NCBI RefSeq assembly: GCF_032062135.1
Contig: NC_092859.1
Span: 23,014,376 to 23,078,375, forward strand
DNA from: Pyxicephalus adspersus
Taxonomy: Eukaryota; Chordata; Amphibia; Anura; Pyxicephalidae
Length of the DNA: 64,000 nucleotides
Direction: 5' to 3'
Below, piece by piece: positions 12,501-25,124 of this stretch. The position numbers and the translations under genes are program-made. Numbering within the stretch: the stretch's first letter is position 1; each line of letters opens with the position of its first letter. Below the pieces are notes generated by a model that had not been told where the DNA came from, ran no database searches, and was given only the letters and a program-made list of their open reading frames with translations.

Positions 12501-15500
12501 GTTCTTCCATTTCTATTACCATCAAATGCAGTTTTTAACCATTTGCTGGTTGATTTCTCAATATGCGGAGGCTACACTAAAGATTTTTAGCAGCTACTAC
12601 TACTTTGTATTATACGCTTTGGTCTGTGGATAACATATTAAAGTGGAACAAATGGCACCCTATGGAGTAAGCCACACAAATAGAATCTTGTCACATGTGA
12701 ATGAAGTATCATGTGAGATATATTGCTAATATATTGCTCTTGTGTAGCTCGTTCAATAAGAAACCATTGGGTATACAAAGAGGATAACCACTGGTAGTTG
12801 TAGCAGCACTGAATATTAATAATCATTGGGTCCCGACAGGCTTTGATGTATTATACGATGACTGATGTATCATATGATGGCCCTCTTGGGCAGACATGGA
12901 TGTAGTATACAATGGTCCTTCTGGCCATGTGTGAATGTATTTTAGGATAGTCCCCTGGGCAGGCATGGCTATATTATACTATAGCCCTCTGGCTAGGTGT
13001 GGATGTATTATACGATGGCCCCCTGGGCAGGCATGGGTTTATTGGGCATGGGGGTATTATACGATAGCCCCCTGGGCAGACATGGGTGTATTATTATTAT
13101 TAATGCAAGGTATTTATATACGAGCGTAGCGCCATCATATTATACAGCGCTGTACAAAGTACTAACTGTACCTCAAAGGGGCTCTCAATCTAATGTCTCT
13201 ACCTCACTCATATGTCATTTTTGAGATCAATTTTTGGGGGTAAGCCAATAACCTAACTGCATGCTTTTGGAATGTGGGAGGAAACCGGAATACCCAGAGG
13301 AAACCCATGCAGACACAGGGAGAACCTGCAAACTCCATGCAGATAGTGTCCTGGCTGGGATTCGAATCTGGGATCTAGCGCTGCAAATACAGGAGTGCTA
13401 ACCCCTGAGTCACCGTGCTGCCCTAATTATACTAATATAATATACTATGACCCTCCTGCCTAGGTGTGGAGGTATTATACGATCGCCCCCTGGGTAGGCA
13501 TGGGTGTATTATACAATGGCCCTCAGGGCAGATATGAATGTATCATACTTTGGACCTCTGGCTGTTTTCAATTTATCTTGTGGTTGCACTAATGACCCCC
13601 AGCAGAACTTTTCTACACTGATCAGATGGTACCCGGTAAATCCATCGCAAGTCTTGGTGATTTTGGCATTCTTTGCTGTGTATATATATGTATGACTGTC
13701 TGTGTAAGGGTAGGAGGTTTCTCTTTCTTTTTTCTGCTGGAAGTTGCACAAGAGTTGCACAATCTTTCACTGCACTGTAAAGCATTGCTTAGTGGCGCCA
13801 TGAAGTTCATTCATGCGACACGCTGGAGGACAATTTATAGCCAGGGTTTGGAAAAAAAAGATTTTCCAGGAAATGTTGGATGCTTAAAGAATCCCTGTAT
13901 AAAAATAGATGACGATCAATGTGTCTTGGGGGCTCCAAAGTGCCTTTTTTTTGTTTTGTTTTTTTTAACCCTCTGCACTCCTCCTTGTATATTGGGCCCT
14001 GATGAAGGTATGGTAAACCCCTGGAATGTGTTGTTTTTTTATTTGTTTTTTACTTGGTCTGTTATGACGAAATAAATACCATTTCTAAGTCCCAATCTTG
14101 GTAGCAGAGTGACAAGGACAGAAGCTAAACTGCCACAAAACAAATCTGGCTGCACAGTGCTATGCTGTGTAAATCTCAGGACTGGAGGGGAAAAATACAA
14201 ATGCTTTGGCTTCCACATCCCTCACCTCATTGAGCAGCCACCCCCACTGCATGCCAGGCTTCAGCTTTCAACTGGTGTGCAGTGACCCCATATAAAGGCA
14301 CATTTTAGGTCATTCCAGTAAACACAACAGATATTGTATCACTTTCATAAGAATGCCTAATCAGGTGAGACCAGTTTCTGGGCTCCCCCTTCTGCATTGT
14401 GTGGTTTCAGTTCTGCTTAATATTGGTTTGTGGAACTTTCGTTGTGTGGATGTACTATATGTACTCTACTGTCCCTGTTCCCTGCACACTTCATGAACTT
14501 ATTACAGTATAAAAATGAGGAGTCACCCTAAAGCTGATAGTTGTCACCGGGACATGACGTAAAGAAATCTCCACTATGGGAACACCAAGCAGAAGATTTA
14601 TCCCTCTACGTAAGACTTTTTTTTAAAAAAAAACTTGCCTTGAGATGTCATTAATTTATAATAATTTTGCATCCATATAATTAATAAAGGTGTCAGAGGG
14701 GGGCATTACATTAAGAAGGAACTTAGAAATCATTAAACATTAATGTGAGGCTTCTGTCTCTATGTTCCGCCATGGCCAAAGGCAAACGCTGTATTCACCA
14801 ATTGCTGTGTAATTTTTTAGTTCTCTGGTCCAGACCGTTCTATCTATACCATGATGGACAGGTGGAATGAACAAACATGGAGGTTAGAATTCAATGATTT
14901 GGTAGTGTATTTTTATCAAAGGTTGTTGCAGTTGTTTTTGGATGGTTTTAGTGTCTTCTTCACCTAAAACAGTGTGGTGATTGGATGGACAGCCCCAGGC
15001 AGAAAGTAATGTAATGTACGGACCCATCTGATTGGATGCAGATTGATTGCATAGTCCAGGCTGGGCCTCTTATTGGTCAATCTAACCTTTGTAATTATGG
15101 TGGGATTTTAACATGTAGCTTATATTGGCAGATTTATTTCCCCGCATGCTACCAGATAAGCACACTCTCCTTCTTCCATCTGTTGTGCGCTCTTCTGGTT
15201 TACTGAACCTTATAAAGCTTCAGGCTTCACTTTTAGAATATAGAGGCGGCTTATCTATTAAGTAATATCCGCTGATGATAAAGAAAAACTGCTAACCAGC
15301 CAATAAATGTTATTACAGCTGCATTTTTAGAAAGAAGCTGATAATAGATAAGAGATAAGTTTTACAAATGATCTGCAAAGGGTACAGAACATTTAAAGAG
15401 GACCTGTCATCAAATTATCTTCAGTGTAAGCCCATGTATAATCGGTAATGTGTGTTACCAGTATGTATTACCTCTCACAGCGATCACACTGCTACCCTGA

Positions 15501-18500
15501 CCGTGCCATCATCGGATTTTCTCTCCAGGATGGTGGTGCCATTTTTGTTCGGACATAAAGCATGCTTAACTTGGTATGAAAAATACATTTGATGTTGAGC
15601 ATTTAATTAACTACAACTGAGATAAAATCTTGCTGTCGAGGGAATTAATTTTCTGGTGCACTGCTCGTTTCCTATGCACATAGCAGAATATTGGAGCTCT
15701 TTGCAATACCTTTTATTATCAGGGCAGAATTTCATGCTTTAGAGATCTTTGTGTTCATGGTTAAAGAGACCCTATATAATAACTGTATGCCTTTATCGGT
15801 ATTGTCACAAAGGGCCTGATTTAATAAAGCTCTCCAAGGCTGGAGAGGATACACTTTCATCAGTAAAGCTGGGTGATCCAGTAAACCTGGAATAGGTTTC
15901 TTCAAAATCATTTGATATTTGCTGGCAAATGTTTAGACTCTTAGACCAGATCCTTTCCAAGGTTTGCTGAATCACCCAGCTTCACTGATGAAAGTATATC
16001 TGCTCCAGGCTTGGAGAAGTTTATTAAATCAGGCCCAAATTGTGCATAATTAAAGCTTCCAGCATCTTATATCATTTCTCATGCATGGAGCAGGACCAGG
16101 GATGGACCTTTCTAGTATTTCAGGCAAGTTTCATAGAATAGAACATAGCTGTTCCTACTGGTGTTGTATTTAGAATGTTCTTCAAGCTCTGTGCAATCCT
16201 TTGTTCCAATTTCTGCTCTCTGCTGGGCCATTGACAATGCACTGGTTCCAAGCATTGGGTCAGCGATTTTTGAAGGAGTCTCTTAAACTTTTGTTGACCT
16301 ACTGACCACCACACTAATATACCTGAAGACCTGAAGTTGTTTCAAGGCTTCCCCCATGTTAAAAAGTTCAGAAAGGCTGCAGACCCATCTGATGATAGTG
16401 ATTATGATGAATGATTGATTATTAATGATATTGATGGCTATTGATGATCATCATTTTTGAGGAGTCTAATTTTTGCACTTGTGATAAATGATTGCTGATT
16501 CTTTTCTAGTGTCCCCACTTGGAGGGCTTTACAGTCATTCATGAAATATATATGAAGCCGCAAACCCTTGTTTCATGACTTCACCAAACTTCCCCATGCT
16601 GGGATGCTCACTGACCACACACAGCTCGGTCATCAAGTTCTCATGTAACACCTTGCTTTCCATGGAGCCTTTATCTTAGACAATGTCCTAGAGATGTCTC
16701 ACTTTTACCTGCCGAGGTGTCCTTATCTCCTGTCTTTTGTCCACCTTCACAATGGTGGGGCAGTTGCTACAGAAAAGTTTCATAAAACCATTTAATATGT
16801 TATTTAAAAACCTATGACTTGTAAACGCTGAACTTGTTTCATCCATATAAGACTTTTTTTAGGAGCTGTTAGGCATTGGTCAGTTAACGTGGATCACAAC
16901 TGTATTTGGATTTAATATTCATGTGGAAGCTGGAGCTGTGGCTGAGGGATTGTGTCTTTGAAGAAGAGTGCCAAGTTATTAGTCCTGTATTCTAGTATGG
17001 TAGCACAGAGGATAAGAAGTAATAGGTGACAGGTACTCTTTGCATTCTTTAGTGAAGAACAACAAGGATTTGCTCACAGCTGACATTTTCTTGCTCAATG
17101 TTAAAATGTAACTTAACCCTAAAAAATAAAAACTCAATCTGTTTCTGCCTTTCATTCCGTATCTGTGGTATGTGTGGACATTACAGTTAGAGACAATTAA
17201 GCAGTAATAGATTACATTTTTGTACATCTTATACATTTTATATGCCCATCAAGCAACATTGTACAAGGCTTCTTTGTAAGAAACCGGACAACCAGAACGT
17301 TTTTCTCAGCTTTGAACACAAGGAATGTGTTTTTTCCTTCAGGCAGGCATGAGATGGTGAATCTGTTAAGCCTGCTTTATAGGATAGATATCTGGGTGAA
17401 AAGAATGGAAGGCACATTGAAAATTATTTTACATTCAGTACTGTGAAAGGCAAACACGCCAAAGATTGAAATCATTTATTTCCCCAATTTTGCAGATACC
17501 ATCAGTGCACTGGAAGAAAGACTGCTGAATTATCAGGTATTTTCGAGTGATTAGAATATGATGAGTGTGAATGTTTGTTTGATCTGATTACAACACATCA
17601 AAGTGAACCTGTCAGCAATTTTAATCCTCAACTAAACCCAAAACTGAGCAAGGGAAAGTCTTAAAGCAATCATGTGGGTTAGTGTAAAATAATAAAGTGT
17701 AAGTCAATATTTGGAACGTCAATAACAATTGTGTATTATACATACTACCTTTTACATTCCAGCACTAAGGTCAATTTTTCACCACCTACTCTTTGTAACT
17801 ACTAGTCCTGCTTCCGCATGGAGACACTTGGGGCTTGATTTATTAAAACCCTCCAAGACTGGAGAAGATAGACTATTATGGAGGAACCTGGGTAATCCAG
17901 CAAACCTGGAATGGTTTTCTTAAGAATCATTTGCTATTGGTTGGCAAATGTTTTCAATTCTGGTCCAGATCCATTACAGGTTTGTTGAAGCACACATGGA
18001 TCTTCTCCAGTCTTGGTGTGCTTTTTTAAATCAGGCCCATAGTTCATATTGCAATACTGGGGGTTATAGTCTGCCATCTATTCTTTATTCTTTGATTTGC
18101 GTTTGGGCTTCCCACTAGCTAAGTTCAGAGATGATTGGTAATGTCTGTAATGCAGTGTGCAGACACATTTTGGTTCCGTCCATTACTTTGCTTCTATAGA
18201 CTGCTTTTGTTCTCTTATTAACCTAGTTGCTTTTTGAATTTGCCTTGTTTCTATTTTGGGTTTAATTGGGCTTTAAATATTTTAAAAGGCAGCACAAAGT
18301 ACCTTCTATCGCCACTCTAATACCAGTTATGGCCAACATCAGGATGAAGCCCTGCCAATTGCCACTCCCTGTCCACTTTTATTGTACTTACTGGCAGGGG
18401 TTAGTAATTGATGCAGCTTATTCCTGAAGTCTATGCAGACCCAAAATGTATTGCGGGAAATGGATCAGGAGAAACTACAGAAATATAATATGCATCATTG

Positions 18501-21500
18501 AAAAAGGCAAAAAATGGAACACAAATTTTAATTTGCCTGGATGTGTGTGAAGATATGTAATATATGAGACCACATACTCTGAATTTCTCGAACTGGGTCT
18601 TACTTTGCCGATAGGACAGAACCACATGTGCATATAATAAATGAATAAATAGTATAATTAATTTGTTCTTAAGACATGTTGTCTTTTGGCAGCATTGTAA
18701 TAAAGCACTCTCGGGGTCGCAGGACGATGGTTCGGACTTAAACATCGAGACTGAACAGCTACTGGCACATGGCGAGGAGGAGGTGGGTGCAGAATGACGG
18801 ATCTCCCTAAGTGCTGCACGCGGCCTGTGTTTTCATCACATATAAACAGACTTTACTCTGCTGTCAAATGTTCAGTAAACGAGCCTCTGCAGATGAGCCG
18901 GCGCAGTTTGGAGGCGATTGGTAACTTGCACAGCCAGGAGCAGCTGGGATGAGATCAGATAACGGAAAGGGGAGTGAGGAGGTTCGCAGAACAGGAGGAA
19001 TAAATATTTGTCAATGTGCAAACATTTTCTCTTCCTTTACAGAAAAGTTGCATCTGCGAGGGGATTGGTCGCCAAGAAGCCGTTCGGTTATCTGGACCTC
19101 CCAAGACCAGTGAGGACTCTGTGCATGAATTCACGCCATTATTAGGTAATAGCAAAGTGATTCATCGCTGTCTGTTAGTAGAATGCAGGATTTGAGGGTT
19201 TATTCTGGCTGAGAATGTTTGTATTAGACATGTTTTACTTGTTCTTGCTGCAGTGTAGTCACATAAAACTTGACTCAAACTTCAGAAGATTAAAGTGAAT
19301 TCGGTATTAAAAATTTTGTAACCTCCTGTTCCAAAACTGACCATTATTATGGAAAAACTTGGCCCCTCTAGAACATCTCCACTGTTCTAGGAAAACTTTG
19401 CCAAGACCTTAAAGAGTGTTGGAATTTGTTCCCATTTTTGAGGCCAGGTTATTTGATGCTGGATGAGAAGACCTGACACACAATCAGCAATGAGTAGGAT
19501 TGAGGTCAGGACTCGCTGAAAGCCACCAAAGTTCTTCCACATAGACTGGCACACCATGTCTATATGAAGCTGGCTTTGTGTACAGGAGCACAGTCGTGCT
19601 GGAACAGAAAAGGCCTTTCTCAAACTGTTAGCCCAACTTTTGAAAGAACACAATTGTCTAAACTGTAACAATACAGGTTGGTACTGTTTTCAGGACCTTG
19701 TTTGGTACACTTGCAATAAGATAAAATTATGAATTGATGCAAGCAGGAAAAGGAACCTTCACATGTAACATGCTGACATTTCCATTTGAAATATTGCACT
19801 GGCTGTGGACGGCTGTGGTAGGTGTCAGGGAGTGCAGTGCCGAAAGTCCCATTCCATTTCTCAAAGGACTTTTCCCTTTCCAGTCCTGCTTTAGTGGGTG
19901 CTTAGTGGGTGTATTTAGTTATTAAATACAATGTATTTTATAAGTAGATGTAGATATATATGTAAGATATAAGTAGATGCCAGGATTAGGGTGAGGGTCT
20001 TGCCCTGCCTGGCATGTACCTTAAAGTATTTCTAAAGCCAATTTTTGTAGGTTAAGGGTGGAGAGAACCCTTCTTGTATCAGTCTCGTTTATGGTATATT
20101 TCCTCTGTATGGCTTTTACCATATTGGTGAACAAGGTAAAGTCAGACGGGATCCAGTTAACAAAAACCTTGTTTTATTTGCAGAATCCACTGCGGACTAT
20201 TAATGTTAATGTTCATTTTAGATGCACTATCCCTGGAATTGGGTGAGAAATATCTGAGGGCGAGAAGTTGGCAGGCATCCTCAAGTCTCGGGCGATTTAA
20301 TACTGATCAAGACAAAGTGCTTGGCGAAGCTTGTGACTCATCTGCAGATTTACAGACCCCGGCCAGGTAAGTGTCCTTCATACCCAACCTTGTCACCAGG
20401 CATGAGAAGGGAGGGGGCCCACATAATGTAATATTGGCCGCCATGTAGTGGGATAGGACAAATAGTCACATTCATGGACACTGGTAACCTACATCTTCAG
20501 CTGTGATGCATATTCCCCTGCAGTTAAGAAAGGGTGTGAATTGCAATGTCTGAAATACAGATAGTGGATTGTGCACCTGGAATGTATTTTCGAGACTAAA
20601 GCTGAGAGCTTTTTTTAAATGGATATTTTGCAGTTTTCATTTGGGAAAATGCGTTTGTACAGTTTGCCTTGTATAAAGCTGCTAACAAAGAAAAACATTT
20701 TATACAACCCAGCAACGTTTATTGTGCAGCTCACTTTTCTGTTTTCGGAAGTGACATTGGAGCGGTTATGCGGTCCGTTTAGATGCAAATAGAGCTCGGT
20801 GACTTTGTCATGGATAAAACCGAATAGTATGTTCTTGATACAGGAAAAGGAGTCATCGTAGCCAGAAACGGCCTCGATTTTCATAAGTCACATGACCTAA
20901 TGTCCCCTCTGGTTGAGTGGCCATCATGCTCTGGGCAAACCTGCCAGGAAGGATAGGGGACATTTGAATATCTTCCCCTGGGTGTATTAAACGAAACATG
21001 CAAAGCTCGGCAGACAATGCATCTGTGTGGAAAGAATGAGGAGATAAACAAATCATTAGTAAACTTTCCAGGCGCTCGCTGTGCTGCTGAAACTACCAAC
21101 TGTGCTGAAGATCAGGAATGCAAGAGGTTTTAAAGGTGGCTATACATGGTTTAATATTTCTGTTAGATTAGATATCAGATTTCTATAAAAGTATTTAGTG
21201 TAACATTATTTAAAAAAAATTTTTGATTTTGTCATATTGATTTTTTTGCCTTGTTGATTGAACATTGATCAGAAATGCCTATTTCTTTAATTCAGCTGGG
21301 TGGGATCATAGGAGGGCACTGGGGAGGTCAGTGGGAGCATTGGAATCCCCCAATAGCTCTTTTGTATGGTAAGTAGGACAGTGAGGTCAGCTTTTATTTG
21401 GGGTATACGGCAGGGGGGCCTTTTTTTGGCTGCTAGTTGTCTGGAGCAAAGCTGGCCACCGGCCAATTGGAATACTCTTGCTGTATATCAAACTATATGG

Positions 21501-24500
21501 CCCTGACCATTGTTAGAATAATCAGCAGGGAACGCACGTGAAGTAAAACCACCAGTCAATGGGAGATCAGAGTCATGTTGGTCATACAGCGAGATGCATG
21601 GATGTTGAATGTTCTGAAACAAACTTTTGTTCCAAACCACAGTGGATGAGATTTCTGTAATTAGATCTATATTGGTGTTGCAGGGTGGTAAATGATCAAT
21701 GTAAGGGAGATATCAATCATTTACATTGTTATGGAGCATGCACCTTATCCATTCTGTTTTTTTGCTTTCTTACATGGCAACTTGGTCTAATGCAGTATAC
21801 AGAAGAACAAAATGTTTTTCCATGTCCCAAGTTCTTTATTTTCCAGGCCATGTTGGCATACATTGTCAGGTAAAATGGCACATTAATCTGCTACAAGTCC
21901 CAGCAGTGACATTTTGTCTAAAGTCTTTTGTTTTGAAAGATCAAACTGTGCAGGGATATAGAATGGTGACTTACCATGTGGGCGAGATGATTTCATAAAT
22001 ATATCAACATGCTGCAAACAAGTAATAAGTGCTTTCCTGCACAAACAGATCCGAGCTTCAAGGGCGACAAAGTTCATTTCAGCGATTACAGGATGTTTCT
22101 ATTCATCATCTGTTTCTATTTGTGTGGTTCTACTAAAGAACCTGAGAAAACATTGTCATGCCATGTGATGTTCAGTGTTTGCAGTAACTTCCCTTCCTAC
22201 AAAACAGCAGAATAACTGGATAAGTTTGTTCTGCACCGGTCCTGGTGAGGGATGAGGCTCACATCCGTGTGAATGTAAGATGTTTGTTGATGATAAACAC
22301 ACATTTGTGATAGGAGATGTATTGGACATGGAAATGAACTCTTGGGGTTGAATTCCCTTGTCATCATTGCCCAAATTTGAGGAACGATGTCAGGGGAACG
22401 CCATCCTCAGGGTTCGTTGCTGTGGATGAGGCTTGCATTCGTGTGAGCGTAAAAAGTTATTGCTCACAAATGTGCACACATTCGCTAAAGGAACTTAAGC
22501 ACTTTTAAAACTAATGTGTTAGGGGTGACAAACTTTTGGGGTTTGATTCCCCTGGTATCATTGCCAATAATTGGACTAGATGTTTAGGACAAATATGGAC
22601 AATTGTGTTGGAGGAACTCCAAAGGTAATTCTAGTGCTTGGCATGTCAACTATGAAGGAGTTCAATTGGGAGCAAGAGAAAGGGGAATGGTTTGTCCTCC
22701 AACCTTGACGCTACTAACACTCAATGATGAAGCCACAGGATAGCCTTAAAAATTGGAAAATTTGTGTAAGGGGTATGTGCACCTATGTACTTCTTCCCCA
22801 GGGTGAGTAGTGGGTTTCCAAATTCCAATAAGCCAACACAATGTTTAGGGGAAAAGTTGACGATGAGGCCCTGTCTATCAACCATGGTGTCGCCCCACTG
22901 ATGAGGGAGCAGAGGGTTCTGATATGCTCAGGAGAGAGACATGCATGCNNNNNNNNNNNNNNNNNNNNNNNNNNNNNNNNNNNNNNNNNNNNNNNNNNNN
23001 NNNNNNNNNNNNNNNNNNNNNNNNNNNNNNNNNNNNNNNNNNNNNNNNNNNNNNNNNNNNNNNNNNNNNNNNNNNNNNNNNNNNNNNNNNNNNNNNNNNN
23101 NNNNNNNNNNNNNNNNNNNNNNNNNNNNNNNNNNNNNNNNNNNNNNNNNNNNNNNNNNNNNNNNNNNNNNNNNNNNNNNNNNNNNNNNNNNNNNNNNNNN
23201 NNNNNNNNNNNNNNNNNNNNNNNNNNNNNNNNNNNNNNNNNNNNNNNNNNNNNNNNNNNNNNNNNNNNNNNGTTATTAATGGCAGACATCCAATGGATTC
23301 TCAGAATTCCACACTCATACCTGGATGGGGCTTTGATTACAGGTTATCTTTATTATTCTAAATGGTTTGCACCCAGCTCATGTAGGTGGGGCTTTGATTA
23401 TAGGTTTCCCTTTATTTTGAATGGGGTGCACCCAGCATATATGGGTGGTGCCTCTCAATCATGCCATTATTCTGCTTATCCTTCTAAACCGACCTCATTG
23501 TTCATTCGGTGTCCACCCCACGTAATGTGACACACACACACACACAGATATACAGCTGACTATATATGGCCTCAGGTAGTCTAAAAATAACTTCTTATTT
23601 AAACACGGCTGATAACTAAATTACCTACCTACACCTCAGTTGGCTGTGACATTTATTTATTGCTAGGAAAATATTGCATTCATTGCTGCGATTTATATAC
23701 TATTTGAAGCTTAACTGTAGTGTTGGGGGGTCCCGTAGAGGTACAGGGTTAAATCAGAGGATTACAAGGATTTTTTTTTTTTTTTTTTTAACATTATACT
23801 AGATTTTAGTATTTGGGGTTACAGCTATTGCAACTTTAGGTGAGTTTTGTTAGATTATTAATCTAGTGCAGACAAAAAGCATTTACATTTTTAAGAAAAT
23901 GGTTTGGGATTAATAAGTATGTAAAAAATTTCACAAAAGCTGATCAGAGATTGCTACCCATGCAGTATTGTAGAACCAGAGTGTAATTAGTTCATATTTC
24001 CTGCTAGATCAGTAAGACCCCTTATATATATAATTTGCATATATGTATATGTTGCAATTTGTGCCGGATTTGTCCATTCTACAGACTGATCTAATTCTTT
24101 TGAAATTAGATGTGCTTCTGAGCATTATTTTCCATGCAGTAACTTTTATTCTCTACTTTATCTAATTGCAATATGCATAATGAGGTACCCAATATATGAT
24201 AAATATATCTAATTTGTAATGTTAAGAAAATGTACATTGGAATAGTCATATTTGCTCATTATTTACACAGTGATTCTGCATTTCTTCTTCTTTTTACTCT
24301 TCTGCATTGCTTTTCTTTTTGGAAAATATTTAGCAAAAATGTTGATTGCACTTTCTGGGTACAAATAACCACTAGGGGGTGCAACCATGCAAATGGAAAG
24401 CGGGAAGCAAAAGATATGAAAATGATCTCCAAATGACCCTCAGGTTAATTTGGCAATAAAAATAACATGCTGGAAACACAGAACAGTTTCAGTCAAATAG

Positions 24501-25077
24501 ATGAAGCGCACAGAAACAAGTTGTTGAAACCTGTGGGTGTGTCGCTCTTTCATGATGTCGTCCCCGAGGCCGGGAGCCGCATCGCTTGATGTTTACATTT
24601 TGGTTCTCCGTATAATTGAACACCTGCCACGATCGGCTGGTGCTGAAGTCTGTTTTGGTAAATAAGGCAGATTGTTCAGCAAATATGCTTAGTATTAAAA
24701 AAACAAGAGGGGAATCAGCATATATTTACACGGTAGGAGCTTGCTGTATGATATCATTGCACATTTAAACTGTGTATTTCCCTAAAACCCCTCTATTTTT
24801 TTATTTATTTTTTTTTAATTTTGGTTGGGTATTTGGTTTTATCTCTGAGATATGCTGGCATTTTAATATATTGCAAATAAAACAAATGTGCTCAAATTAA
24901 ATGTCTGATTGTTGTGGTTTCCTCGCAGGACCAGACGTGTGTCTCTGGGTATTCAGACCGATGTGCAGGATCCTGACAGTCCTGCAATGGAAAAAACTTT
25001 CTCCAAGGTAAGTACTGTGTATAATGGCTTAGGCTATATGGAGATATATGTACGTATACATAAGTGTGTGTGTGTGT

Positions 25078-25124
<47 letters not shown>

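Larger units (their letters stand above)
12490..17495. other. IRAG2 intron 12 (5.0 kb)
   Basis: Holds a minisatellite split by a SINE (12838-13566) and one fold-back element (15811-16036). Between 13600 and 15800 and from 16040 to 17495 only unassigned AT-rich sequence is seen. Confidence 0.6.
17537..20221. other. IRAG2 introns 13-15
   Basis: Contains a fold-back element (17830-18038) and a Tc1-like relic (19400-19665) around exons 14 and 15. Nothing else is recognised. Confidence 0.55.
20367..24928. other. IRAG2 intron 16 (4.6 kb, with a gap)
   Basis: Contains a diverged tandem pair (22251-22560), an assembly gap (22949-23271) with tandem repeats on its right side, and a short CA run (23531-23545). 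No further gene is seen. Confidence 0.6.

Noticed and set aside
12935..13224. Open frames with repeated WAG/GMG-like motifs
   Set aside because: The repeats come from the minisatellite units and part of the SINE; no splice or start context, not a protein repeat.
13355..13415. tRNA gene suggested by B-box-like GATTCGAATCC
   Set aside because: No cloverleaf can be completed and the sequence continues into an L2-type tail; it is the head of a SINE.
22783..23530. Long open frames across the N run
   Set aside because: They are open only because N cannot encode a stop; the flanking parts have no coding character.
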